A stretch of 64,000 nt of DNA from assembly GCF_002096335.1 (NCBI RefSeq), contig NZ_NCUW01000027.1, positions 1 through 64,000 of the forward strand, read 5' to 3'. Within the stretch, counting starts at the first letter, position 1. Each line of letters starts with the position of its first letter. Positions 1 through 10,043 of this stretch are shown one piece after another. The position numbers were made by a program, and so were the translations under genes. The notes under the pieces were generated by a model that ran no database searches, had not been told where the DNA came from, and worked only from the letters and a program-made list of their open reading frames with translations. The stretch is from Streptococcus oralis subsp. dentisani. GTDB lineage: Bacteria > Bacillota > Bacilli > Lactobacillales > Streptococcaceae.

Positions 1-587
1 GGCTCTTTGTCAACTGTAGCGGGTTGAAGAAAAGCTAAGTTCGGGAAAGGACAAAATTCGTCCTTTCTTTTTTGATGTTCAGAGCGATAAAAATCCGTTT
101 TTTGAAGTTTTCAAAGTTCCGAAAACCAAAAGCATTGCGCTTGATAAGTTTGATGAGATTATTAGTGGCTTCTAATTTGGTGTTAGAATAGGATAGTTGA
201 AGAGCGTTGACAATTTTCTCTTTGTTCTTTAGAAAGGTTTTAAAGACAGTCTGAAAAAGAGGATGAATCTGCTTTAGATTGTCCTCAATGAGTTCGAAAA
301 ACTTGTCAGGCTCCTTATTCTGAAAGTGAAAAAGTAAGAGCTGATAGAGCTTATAGTGATATTTCAAATCTTCTGAATAGCTCAACAGCTTGTCTAGGAT
401 TTCTTTATTGATTAAGTGCATACGAAAAGTAGGGCGATAAAATCTCTTATCGCTCAGCAGTTTACGGCTATCCTGTTGAATGAGCTTCTAGTAATGCTTG
501 ATAGCCTTGTATTCATGAGATTTTCGCTCAAACTGATTCATGATTTGGACATGCAAACGACTCATAGCACGACTTAAGTGTTGGAGT

Positions 588-610
588 AAAACAGTCCAGT
601 GGACTGTTTT
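588..610. repeat. Short palindrome inserted in transposase (copy 1)
   Basis: AAAACAGTCC (588-597) and GGACTGTTTT (601-610) are perfect 10-bp inverted arms with a 3-bp loop. The palindrome falls between the transposase codons for DRFH and QHLSRAM, where a normal ISL3 frame would be continuous. It shares the core AAACAGTC/GACTGTTT with the palindrome at 864-893. Confidence 0.7.
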
Positions 611-863
611 AGCCTGAGTTCAGAAATATAATAACGAAGGGTGAAAACGATCCAGAATGATTTTAGCGTTTGGAAAAAGTTGTCTAGCTAAGTCATAATA
701 AGGACTAAACATATCCATAGTAATGATTTTCACCTGACAACGAACGGATCTATCGTAGCGCAGAAAGTGATTTCGAATGATAGCTTGTGTTCTTCCTTCA
801 AGAACAGTGATGATATTGAGCTTATCAAAATCTTTCGCAATGAAACTCATCTTCATCTCCCGA

Positions 864-893
864 TTGAAACAGTCGCTCCCCTGACTGTTTCAA
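864..893. repeat. Short palindrome inserted in transposase (copy 2)
   Basis: TTGAAACAGTC (864-874) and GACTGTTTCAA (883-893) are perfect 11-bp inverted arms with an 8-bp loop. It interrupts the transposase immediately after MSWD, close to the first catalytic Asp region. The arm core matches the palindrome at 588-610. Confidence 0.7.
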
Positions 894-1485
894 CGTCCCA
901 AGACATAATCTTTGGTAGACGAGAAAAATCATGCTCAAAGTGAAAGTCATTGAGCTTGCGAATGACAGTTGAAGTTGAGATGGAAAGTTGATGGGTAATG
1001 TCGGTCATAGAAGTCTTTTCAATCAACTTTTGAGCAATCTTTTGATTGATGATACGAGGGATTTGGTGATTCTTCTTGACGAGAGAAGTTTCAGCGACCA
1101 TCATTTTTGAACACTGATAGCACTTGAAACGACGCTTTTTCAGGAGAATTCTAGTCGTTTCAAGGTAAGGAGCCTTAGAAGTTTTTTGAAAGTCATATTT
1201 CTTCATTTGCTTTCTGCAATCAGGACAAGATGGGGCGTCGTAGTCCAGTTTAGCGATGATTTCCTTGTGAGTATCCTTATTGATGATATCTAGAATCTGG
1301 ATATTAGGGTCTTTAATATCGAGTAGTTTTGTGATAAAATGTAATGGTTCCATATGATTCTTTCTAATAAGTTATTTAGTCGTTTTTCATTATAGGTCAT
1401 ATGGGACTTTTTTTCTACAATAAATAGGCTCCATGATATCCATAGGGGATTTGCCCACTACAAATATTATAGAGCCATAAGTTAT

Positions 1486-1515
1486 CCCCCTCTTAGTTTA
1501 CAAGAGGGGGATTTT
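1486..1515. terminator. Rho-independent terminator between IS and birA
   Basis: CCCCCTCTT (1486-1494) pairs with AAGAGGGGG (1502-1510) around a 7-nt loop. On the plus strand it is followed by ATTTT; on the minus strand it lies right after the birA stop codon, so it probably ends birA transcription and also blocks read-through from the left. Confidence 0.8.
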
Positions 1516-1519
1516 ATTA

Positions 1520-2455
1520 TTACCAGCTCGTTAGGGATATTTCTCCGCTATTCAGCCAGATAGTATGTTTATCTTTAAGTTCGACTTTAAGTTGACCGGC
1601 GTTTGAGATTTCTTTTGCAAGGCCTTTTTTCTCTTTTCCATCTAGCTGGAAGGTGACTTCTTTTCCAAGAACTAAAGATCTCTCTTTATAGATATAAAGT
1701 AGCTCATCTGGATCAGTCTTGTAGAAACAAGTCCATATTTCGCTAATCAACTCATTGCGACTAATTGGGGTAGGTAGTGTGAATAAACTTCCTGCTTTTT
1801 CGTTTAAATCGTCTGGGAAATTTGTAATAGAAAAATTTATTCCAAGTCCGATAATGACATCTGTCACTAAACCTGTTTCAACGGACGTCATAGCTTCGGT
1901 AAGGATACCTGCTATTTTTTTATGTTTAAAGTAGATGTCATTTACCCATTTGATATCTACTTCAATCAAGGTCAGATTTTTAATCGCTTTGTAAACTGCA
2001 CCAGCTACAAGGAGAGTATAGGAAGGAAGTTTTTCATAGGGAAGATTTGGTTGAATATGCAAGGACATATAAATTCCCCCTTGAGAAGGTGAGTAGTAAG
2101 GACGCTGAAAGCGTCCACGCCCTGCTGTCTGACATGTGGAAAGATAGAGGGTGTTTCCCTTGTTTCCATCCTCAATACCTTTTTTTGCATCTGTTTGTGT
2201 TGATTTGGTTTCAGGTTTGTAGAGAATGGTTAAGTTGGTTTTTTCTTGAATCAAATCAGGCAATATCAAATCACCTTGAATAAGCTTGTATCCTCTATTT
2301 TTGATACTGTCAATTTCTAAGCCTTCTAATTGAAGGCGTTGGATTGCTTTCCATATGGATGTCCGACTTAGATTCAGTTCTTCGCCAATTTTTTCCCCAC
2401 TGACATAGTCGTTTTCTCTGGCTAGTATTTGGTAGACTAGTTGGTGTGATTTCAT
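1520..2455 (-). CDS. birA: Biotin-protein ligase / biotin operon repressor BirA
   Basis: 311 aa, the normal length of the bifunctional form. Residues 1-65 form a winged helix-turn-helix (SGEKIGEELNLSRTSIWKAI) that would bind the biotin operator. The rest is a BPL/LplA catalytic domain: STQTDAKKG, the biotin/ATP loop GRGRFQRPYYSP, the KWVNDIYFKHKKIAGIL block with the catalytic Lys and a C-terminal SH3-like segment. It makes biotinyl-5'-AMP and transfers biotin to carrier proteins such as acetyl-CoA carboxylase BCCP. The start has a purine-rich upstream stretch (GAAAGGAAAG). It is monocistronic, ending at the hairpin 1486-1510. Confidence 0.95.
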   Translation of the reverse strand: MKSHQLVYQILARENDYVSGEKIGEELNLSRTSIWKAIQRLQLEGLEIDSIKNRGYKLIQGDLILPDLIQEKTNLTILYKPETKSTQTDAKKGIEDGNKGNTLYLSTCQTAGRGRFQRPYYSPSQGGIYMSLHIQPNLPYEKLPSYTLLVAGAVYKAIKNLTLIEVDIKWVNDIYFKHKKIAGILTEAMTSVETGLVTDVIIGLGINFSITNFPDDLNEKAGSLFTLPTPISRNELISEIWTCFYKTDPDELLYIYKERSLVLGKEVTFQLDGKEKKGLAKEISNAGQLKVELKDKHTIWLNSGEISLTSW

Positions 2456-2731
2456 ACTTTCTTTCCTTTTTACTGTCGTTCAATAGTAGATATTTTCGCC
2501 TTTCTTATATTCTACCATAGCTTTTCCTTTTTTAGAAAGTTTACTTCTTTTTCTCTAACAATTATTGGACTGGAATATCTCCGAATATAGTAGAGTATAC
2601 TTTCATTCTCCCCTAAAAGTTTTTTATTTTGGTAGCGTGTTCATTGTTCCCAAATGACGGAAAAAATGGTAGAATATAAAGATAGTTTAGCATTTATCTT
2701 CTGGAGAAATCCAGAACAGAAAGGATCCGTT

Positions 2732-3925
2732 TTGAAATCAATTGGATTACTGGATAAGATAAGAGGGCTTTCGAAAAAAGATTTCTTTTTGTATTTGATG
2801 ATCATAAGTATCTTTTTACCTTTTTATTTGTTCTTAGCCCTCTTTGCTTTATATTTGATAGGTTTACTTGTTACTGGGGAGATGAAGGGAATTATCAAAG
2901 GATTAGCCAAACATCCTGTACTTCTCTTTTTTATTGCCTACAGTAGTATCATCTCTATCGTCGCTAAGAACTGGCTTGGATTGGTTGCATCTTTACTGAT
3001 GTTTCTCTTCCTCATTTTCTTTAGTTTCTACCAGAAACGTCTGACACATGCTTTCTTTCGACTGATACTGCAGACAATCTTGTTTGGTAGTGTGCTCTCT
3101 GCGGCTTTTGCTACTTTGGAGCATTTCCAAATTGTAAAGAAATTTAACTATGCCTTTCTTTCGCCCAATATGCAGGTATGGCATCAGAATCGGGCAGAAG
3201 TGACCTTTTTTAATCCTAATTACTATGGAATTATTTGTTGTTTCTGTATCATGATTGCCTTCTATCTCTTTACAACGACCAAGTTGAATTGGTTGAAGGT
3301 ATTCTGTGTGATTGCAGGCTTTGTTAATCTCTTTGGATTGAACTTTACTCAAAATCGAACTGCCTTTCCTGCTATTATCGCTGGAGCCATCATTTATCTC
3401 TTTACAACCATTAAAAACTGGAAGGCCTTTTGGCTTAGTATCGGGGTCTTTGCGATTGGCTTGAGTTTCCTTTTTTCTAGTGATTTGGGAGTTCGGATGG
3501 GGACTTTAGATTCCTCTATGGAAGAACGCATTTCTATCTGGGATGCTGGGATGGCCTTGTTTAAGCAAAATCCTTTTTGGGGGGAGGGGCCATTGACCTA
3601 TATGCACTCTTATCCTCGGATAAATGCTCCTTATCATGAACATGCTCACAGCCTTTATATTGATACGATTCTGAGTTACGGAATTGTGGGAACCATTTTA
3701 TTAGCTTTGTCTTCTGTTGCTCCTGTTCGTTTGATGATGGATATGAGTCAGGAGTCGGGGAAACGTCCAATTATCGGTCTTTATCTATCTTTCCTTACAG
3801 TGGTTGCTGTGCATGGAATCTTTGACTTGGCCCTTTTCTGGATTCAGTCAGGTTTCATTTTCTTGTTAGTTATGTGCAGTATTCCATTGGAGCGTCGAAC
3901 CTTGGTATCAGACATGACGGATTAA
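2732..3925 (+). CDS. O-antigen ligase-like (Wzy/WaaL superfamily) membrane protein
   Basis: A polytopic membrane protein with about 10-12 hydrophobic segments and a large outer loop near residues 250-320 containing ISIWDAGMALFKQNPFWGEG and the downstream HEHAHSLYIDTILSYG. This pattern is typical of O-antigen ligase/polymerase-like proteins, which join glycans on lipid or protein acceptors; the actual substrate here is not known. I chose TTG 2732 because AGAAAGGA lies 6 nt upstream; the in-frame ATG at 2654 (423 aa) has no Shine-Dalgarno, and a -10-like TAGAAT (2670-2675) lies inside that extension. Monocistronic, followed by a terminator. Confidence 0.75.
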   Translation: MKSIGLLDKIRGLSKKDFFLYLMIISIFLPFYLFLALFALYLIGLLVTGEMKGIIKGLAKHPVLLFFIAYSSIISIVAKNWLGLVASLLMFLFLIFFSFYQKRLTHAFFRLILQTILFGSVLSAAFATLEHFQIVKKFNYAFLSPNMQVWHQNRAEVTFFNPNYYGIICCFCIMIAFYLFTTTKLNWLKVFCVIAGFVNLFGLNFTQNRTAFPAIIAGAIIYLFTTIKNWKAFWLSIGVFAIGLSFLFSSDLGVRMGTLDSSMEERISIWDAGMALFKQNPFWGEGPLTYMHSYPRINAPYHEHAHSLYIDTILSYGIVGTILLALSSVAPVRLMMDMSQESGKRPIIGLYLSFLTVVAVHGIFDLALFWIQSGFIFLLVMCSIPLERRTLVSDMTD

Positions 3926-3938
3926 GTTTATAAGATTG

Positions 3939-3968
3939 AAATCTTCTACCTTGAGTAGGAGATTTTTT
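3939..3968 (+). terminator. Terminator after the O-antigen ligase-like gene
   Basis: AAATCTTCTAC (3939-3949) pairs with GTAGGAGATTT (3954-3964), one mismatch, followed by a T-run to 3967. Confidence 0.85.
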
Positions 3969-3999
3969 ACTGAGAAAAATTAGTTCTAAATCGAAATAG

Positions 4000-4028
4000 T
4001 TGACAATTGGAATAATAAGTATTATAAT
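4000..4028 (+). promoter_or_regulatory. Consensus sigma-70 promoter of the marR-egtVU operon
   Basis: TTGACA (4000-4005) and TATAAT (4023-4028) with a 17-bp spacer are a perfect consensus. A short palindrome TATCGATA lies just downstream (about 4040-4048), and could be part of a MarR operator; that is inference. Confidence 0.85.
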
Positions 4029-4069
4029 GTTTTTTATTCGTATCGATATAGAAATAAATTGGAGGTTTC

Positions 4070-4513
4070 ATGAAATATTGTCATTTGGTAGCCCATCATA
4101 TTCGTTTGTTGAATGGGCGGCTTTTTCAAAAGTTACTGAGACAAGACCCTGACTCTCTTTATCGGAGTGAGCAGGGAAAGATTTTAGCGGTTTTATGGAA
4201 TAGTAAGACGGGCTGTGCAACTGCGACAGATATTGCGCTTGCGACTGGGCTTGCTAATAATACGTTGACGACTATGATAAAAAAGTTAGAGGAGCAAAAT
4301 CTTATAACTGTCAGTCCGTGTGGAGAAGATAAGCGTAAGAAGTATTTAGTTTTAACAGAGTTGGGCAAGTCCCAGAAAGAAGTTGGGCAACGTGTCAGTC
4401 AGAGATTGGATACTATCTGTTACAAAGGATTTTCAGAGGAAGAAATTCGTCAGTTTGAAGGTTTTCAAGAAAGAATTTTGGCTAATCTGAAAGAGCAGGA
4501 AAATGAGGTTTAG
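4070..4513 (+). CDS. MarR-family transcriptional regulator
   Basis: 147 aa with a winged helix at residues 45-105 (TDIALATGLANNTLTTMIKKLEEQ) and the wing CGEDKRKKYLVLTELG, diagnostic of MarR proteins. The start has GGAGG 6 nt upstream. It is the first gene of a likely three-gene unit with the ergothioneine-type transporter, so it may control uptake or a related redox response. Two cysteines (CHLVAHH near the N-terminus and CGEDKR in the wing) could allow thiol sensing, but that is speculation. Confidence 0.88.
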   Translation: MKYCHLVAHHIRLLNGRLFQKLLRQDPDSLYRSEQGKILAVLWNSKTGCATATDIALATGLANNTLTTMIKKLEEQNLITVSPCGEDKRKKYLVLTELGKSQKEVGQRVSQRLDTICYKGFSEEEIRQFEGFQERILANLKEQENEV

Positions 4514-4585
4514 AATGGGGTAAATTAGTTATTAAAAGTTTGGTAACTTGACAAACCGAGGAAAATTTTAAATTGAGGACAAAGA

Positions 4586-6827
<2,242 letters not shown>

Positions 6828-6873
6828 CTTGAAAATGCTGAACTCAACTTCTTAAACGACTATATAGAAGAAT

Positions 6874-6901
6874 GCTCAGATAATTTTATCTGGGCTTTTT
6901 T
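6874..6901 (+). terminator. Terminator after egtU
   Basis: GCTCAGAT (6874-6881) pairs with ATCTGGGC (6888-6895, one G-T pair), followed by TTTTTT. Confidence 0.88.
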
Positions 6902-6984
6902 GATGTTAGAGTTATTAAATGTCATTAAAAATGGAAAGGAAGAGAAAATTTTCAGGATTTTCTAAAATTTTACTGTAAATACAC

Positions 6985-7012
6985 TTGACTATTCAGAGAA
7001 TAGGTGTATAAT
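6985..7012 (+). promoter_or_regulatory. Promoter of pnuC
   Basis: TTGACT (6985-6990) and TATAAT (7007-7012), spacer 16 bp. It gives a roughly 140-nt 5' leader before pnuC. Confidence 0.8.
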
Positions 7013-7029
7013 GTGTTGTGAACTACTTA

Positions 7030-7160
7030 ACAAATAAAGATTTCCAGCTCATGTCGACTAAGGATGGAAATCTTATGTATAGACAGTTCAGTAGATATAT
7101 AATAGAGCGTTGCGTCCGAAAGTCTATCCAGACACGGCTCTTTAAAAACAAAAGGAGAAA
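7030..7160 (+). promoter_or_regulatory. Structured pnuC leader, candidate NAD+-II (pnuC-motif) riboswitch
   Basis: A perfect 10-bp stem AAGATTTCCA (7037-7046) / TGGAAATCTT (7065-7074) encloses an 18-nt loop containing CATGTCGACTAAGGA. A second hairpin built on GTCT-ATCC-AGAC and enclosed by GAGC/GGCTC arms precedes the AAAGGAG ribosome site. Streptococcal pnuC genes are known to carry the pnuC-motif RNA, a small pseudoknotted aptamer for NAD+ that acts at translation. I recognise location and general shape but cannot score the consensus, so this stays a candidate. Confidence 0.55.
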
Positions 7161-7162
7161 AT

Positions 7163-7954
7163 ATGACGACTTATTTGCAAAAGAAAATTGAGAATATCAA
7201 AACAACCCTTGGTGAAATGTCAGGTGGTTACCGTCGTATGGTTGCGACTATGGCTGATTTGGGGTTTTCAGGAACTATGAAGGCTATCTGGGATGATCTC
7301 TTTGCCCATCGTAGTTTTGCCCAGTGGCTTTACCTGCTGGTTTTAGGAAGTTTTCCAATCTGGTTGGAGTTGATTTACGAACACCGCATTGTTGACTGGA
7401 TTGGGATGATTTGTAGCTTGACTGGGATTATCTGTGTCATCTTTGTATCGGAAGGTCGAGCAAGTAATTATCTTTTTGGCTTGATTAACTCGGTTATTTA
7501 CCTTATTTTGGCCCTACAAAAAGGCTTTTATGGTGAGGTGCTAACGACACTCTACTTCACGATCATGCAGCCAATTGGACTTCTAGTGTGGATCTACCAA
7601 GCACAGTTCAAGAAAGAAAAGCAGGAGTTTGTCGCGCGTAAACTAGACGGCAAGGGTTGGACAAAGTATCTTTCCATTAGTGTTCTTTGGTGGTTGGTAT
7701 TTGGGTTCATTTATCAGTCTATCGGAGCCAATCGTCCTTATCGCGATTCCATTACCGATGCGACCAATGGGGTAGGGCAAATCCTCATGACAGCTGTTTA
7801 CCGTGAACAATGGATATTCTGGGCAGCTACCAATGTCTTTTCTATCTATCTCTGGTGGGGAGAAAGCCTGCAAATCCAAGGGAAATACCTAATTTATCTC
7901 ATCAATAGTCTAGTTGGTTGGTATCAGTGGAGCAAGGCCGCAAAGAGTGCTTAA
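7163..7954 (+). CDS. pnuC: Nicotinamide riboside transporter PnuC
   Basis: 263 aa, membrane protein with about 7 transmembrane helices. The family core is visible: SEGRASNYLFGLINSVIYL, GFYGEVLTTLYF and a C-terminal WWGESLQIQGKYLIYLINS. PnuC facilitates uptake of nicotinamide riboside, which is trapped by phosphorylation for NAD synthesis; streptococci cannot make NAD de novo. AAAGGAG stands 6 nt before ATG. Monocistronic with a strong promoter, a structured leader and a terminator at 7961-7985. Confidence 0.93.
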   Translation: MTTYLQKKIENIKTTLGEMSGGYRRMVATMADLGFSGTMKAIWDDLFAHRSFAQWLYLLVLGSFPIWLELIYEHRIVDWIGMICSLTGIICVIFVSEGRASNYLFGLINSVIYLILALQKGFYGEVLTTLYFTIMQPIGLLVWIYQAQFKKEKQEFVARKLDGKGWTKYLSISVLWWLVFGFIYQSIGANRPYRDSITDATNGVGQILMTAVYREQWIFWAATNVFSIYLWWGESLQIQGKYLIYLINSLVGWYQWSKAAKSA

Positions 7955-7960
7955 AAAGTA

Positions 7961-7985
7961 AAAAAGGATCAGATGATCCTTTTTT
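7961..7985. terminator. Bidirectional terminator between pnuC and the 8.0-8.3 kb gene
   Basis: AAAAAGGATC / GATCCTTTTT around a 4-nt loop, with A-tract and T-tract on both sides; it serves pnuC and the convergent small membrane gene. Confidence 0.88.
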
Positions 7986-7988
7986 GTG

Positions 7989-8321
7989 TTAGAGCAAAAT
8001 GAATAATACCGTAATGACAATAGCACTCGTTATACGAACGATGTGGTGAGATATATGTTGACTTTCTTTCTGCTGGCCGTTCCAGTAGGCACCATAGCAG
8101 ATGATACTCGAGCCCACAATCCATAGAAGAATGGTTGCCAGTGGGACGAAGTAAAAGATAGCTAGAGCCAGAGAGGTGAGGCAACTGCCGACCAAGATGC
8201 ACGTGTTTCCCAGACTGTAGTTCTTTTGTTTCATGGCTGAAAAAGCAGCAGCAAGGTGAAGCAATGAGAAGGCGAGAGCTAGTACGATTGTTAGTATTCC
8301 TAGAATCATCGAAGTTAACAT
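7989..8321 (-). CDS. Small membrane protein of unknown function
   Basis: 110 aa with four predicted membrane helices (residues about 4-28, 41-61, 62-77 and 90-110) and a short cytoplasmic NGQQKESQHISHH loop. I do not recognise a family. It lies directly downstream of the TetR-type zinc regulator on the same strand, 26 nt from its stop, so the two probably share a transcript. GAAAGGAA lies upstream of its ATG. Confidence 0.65.
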   Translation of the reverse strand: MLTSMILGILTIVLALAFSLLHLAAAFSAMKQKNYSLGNTCILVGSCLTSLALAIFYFVPLATILLWIVGSSIICYGAYWNGQQKESQHISHHIVRITSAIVITVLFILL

Positions 8322-8347
8322 AGTCGGTTCCTTTCTGAGTTACAGGC

Positions 8348-8902
8348 TTAGTTATCAAGTGGAGTTGTAGAGGTCATCTCTATTACATCAAGGTAAAATC
8401 TCACTACTTGCTCTTCGGTATAAGATTTTCCTTGTTTTAGCCACCAAGTTAGGGTCTCGATAAAGTTCGTCACAACAAAATGCTGAAGGTAAGAGGCCGG
8501 AATGTTTGGATAGGCCGCTTGCAAGTCATCCGCCACCATGGGATAGACGTGGTGTTCAAGTTCCTTGTGTAGTTGGCGGAGAAAGTAGTCATTTTTTGAA
8601 AAAAGAAGACTGGTGACATGGTCCTGGTTTTTTTGAAAATGTAAAAAGATATGTGCGAGGTAGTCTTCTGTAGTTAAGTGTTCTTCCCTTTCAAAGAGAT
8701 GGTGAAAGAGGTAGCGACAGAGCTCATCTAAAAGCAGTTCCTTGCTCTCGTAGTGACAGTAAAAGGTCGAGCGGCCAACATCTGCCAAGTCAATGATATC
8801 TTGGACAGTAGTAGCATCATAGCCTTTGACGTTCAAAACTTGTAAAAAAGCTTGATAGATGGCTTTTTTTGTCTTGTTGACTCGACGGTCTCTTTTTAGC
8901 AT
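8348..8902 (-). CDS. sczA: TetR-family zinc-responsive regulator SczA
   Basis: From ATG 8902 the protein is 184 aa, starting MLKRDRRVNKTKKAIYQAF. The helix-turn-helix is at residues 28-50 (TVQDIIDLADVGRSTFYCHY); the rest is a helical ligand domain with HHLFEREEH. It stands divergent from czcD exactly as pneumococcal sczA does; SczA binds Zn2+ and activates czcD, giving zinc resistance. I prefer ATG 8902 to the longer frame from 9013 because the longer form would run through the divergent promoter region and add a non-TetR extension. The ribosome site before 8902 is weak. Confidence 0.85.
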   Translation of the reverse strand: MLKRDRRVNKTKKAIYQAFLQVLNVKGYDATTVQDIIDLADVGRSTFYCHYESKELLLDELCRYLFHHLFEREEHLTTEDYLAHIFLHFQKNQDHVTSLLFSKNDYFLRQLHKELEHHVYPMVADDLQAAYPNIPASYLQHFVVTNFIETLTWWLKQGKSYTEEQVVRFYLDVIEMTSTTPLDN

Positions 8903-8923
8903 ACAGACACTTGAGACAGACTG

Positions 8924-8935
8924 TTCAGAACTGAA
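8924..8935. promoter_or_regulatory. Candidate SczA operator
   Basis: TTCAG (8924-8928) and CTGAA (8931-8935) form an inverted repeat inside TGTTCAGAACTGAA between sczA and czcD. Position and symmetry suit a TetR-type operator; the assignment is inference. Confidence 0.5.
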
Positions 8936-9034
8936 TAAGACTGACAGTTTGCTTCTATCCTTTCTTTGGATTTTATTAGATAATACAAATGAAAGAAGTA
9001 TGTATATACCCATTATACCAAAGGAGGGAGAGAA

Positions 9035-9934
9035 ATGAGCTCTAAAACATCAATCTGGTTAGCTTTTTTCTTAAATTTAAGCTATGCTATTGTTGAGTTT
9101 ATCGCAGGAGGGATCTTTGGTTCGAGTGCTGTTCTTGCTGATTCTGTTCATGACTTGGGAGATGCTATAGCCATTGGCATATCAGCCCTTTTAGAAACAA
9201 TCTCAAACCGAGAAGAAGACGGGCAGTACACCTTGGGTTACAAGCGTTTTAGTCTTTTAGGGGCCATCCTAACGGCTGTGATTCTTATGATAGGGTCTGT
9301 CCTAGTGATATTGGAAAATATCACAAAGATAGTTCACCCTCAACCTGTCAATGAGGAAGGCGTCCTCTGGCTAGGAATCATTGCAGTAAATATCAATGTG
9401 CTAGCTAGTCTAGTAGTTCGTAAGGGAAAGACAAAGAACGAGTCAATTCTGAGTCTGCATTTTTTGGAAGATACTCTTGGTTGGTTGGCTGTCATTCTAA
9501 TGGCGATTATCCTCCGATTTACAGATTGGTATATCCTTGATCCGCTCTTATCTCTTGTCATTTCCATCTTCATTCTAACAAAAGTCATACCCCGCTTTTG
9601 GAGCGCACTCAAGATTTTCTTGGATGCTGTGCCAGAAGGGGTAGATATCAAACAAGTGAAGAATGACTTGGAGCAATTGGACCATGTGGTCAGTGTTAAT
9701 CAGCTCAATCTCTGGACTATGGATGGTTTGGAAAAAAATGCCATTGTTCATGTTTGCCTAGAAGAGATTGAACATATAGAGTATTGTAAAGAATCCATTC
9801 GTAATTTACTCAAAGATTATGAGTTTCAAAATGTCACCATTGAAGTTGATGCAAACCTAGCAAGTCACCAAACCCATAAGCGAAAAATTGAGGAGCTGGA
9901 AGCCAGTCAAAGTCATGAACATCATCATTCATAA
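9035..9934 (+). CDS. czcD: Zinc efflux protein CzcD (cation diffusion facilitator)
   Basis: 299 aa CDF antiporter. Six membrane helices occupy residues 1-195. The transport site is two HxxxD pairs: H39/D43 in SVHDLGD and H142/D146 in LHFLEDTLGW. A cytoplasmic ferredoxin-like domain (about 205-280) and a His-rich tail SHEHHHS follow. It exports Zn2+ (and often Cd2+/Co2+) in exchange for protons. AAAGGAGG stands before ATG. Paired with divergent sczA. Confidence 0.93.
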   Translation: MSSKTSIWLAFFLNLSYAIVEFIAGGIFGSSAVLADSVHDLGDAIAIGISALLETISNREEDGQYTLGYKRFSLLGAILTAVILMIGSVLVILENITKIVHPQPVNEEGVLWLGIIAVNINVLASLVVRKGKTKNESILSLHFLEDTLGWLAVILMAIILRFTDWYILDPLLSLVISIFILTKVIPRFWSALKIFLDAVPEGVDIKQVKNDLEQLDHVVSVNQLNLWTMDGLEKNAIVHVCLEEIEHIEYCKESIRNLLKDYEFQNVTIEVDANLASHQTHKRKIEELEASQSHEHHHS

Positions 9935-10043
9935 GAAGTCGATTTTCCATTTGTTGATTATTTCTGATGAATTGTAAATGTAACATCTTTACTCCATTAT
10001 GAAATTGTGATAGACTACCTATATCACTGAAAGGAGATAGGCG

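Larger units (their letters stand above)
35..1353 (-). pseudogene. ISL3-family transposase, disrupted
   Basis: The minus-strand fragments are in order: N-terminus (1353-853) with a CPDC...CYQC zinc finger and helix-turn-helix, middle (856-620) with the motifs TMDMFSPYYDLA and LDRFH of the DDE core, and C-terminus (421-35). Continuity is lost at about 864-893, just after MSWD, and at about 588-640, just after DRFH. At both places a short perfect palindrome sits in the reading frame. A further TAG replaces an expected Trp in the YKAIKHY(W)KLI stretch near 490-510. No active transposase can be made. The family call is firm; the comparison with an intact copy is from memory. Confidence 0.88.
1..1476. 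mobile_element. Degenerate IS1167-type (ISL3 family) insertion sequence
   Basis: The left end (1-23) and right end (1454-1476, reverse complement) are imperfect inverted repeats that both start GGCTCT and share a GTAG(C/T)GGG block. Between them the minus strand encodes an ISL3 transposase broken into three pieces. A length near 1.45 kb and ~24-bp ends fit IS1167. The element may start exactly at base 1, so a target duplication on the left cannot be checked. It is non-autonomous: the transposase carries two palindromic insertions and at least one nonsense codon. Confidence 0.88.

Noticed and set aside
2005..2283. Open frames antisense and in shifted frame within birA
   Set aside because: They are shadows of the strongly supported birA frame, with no ribosome site or family signal.
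8903..9013. Longer sczA start
   Set aside because: It would cover the divergent czcD control region and add residues that do not look like a TetR protein.
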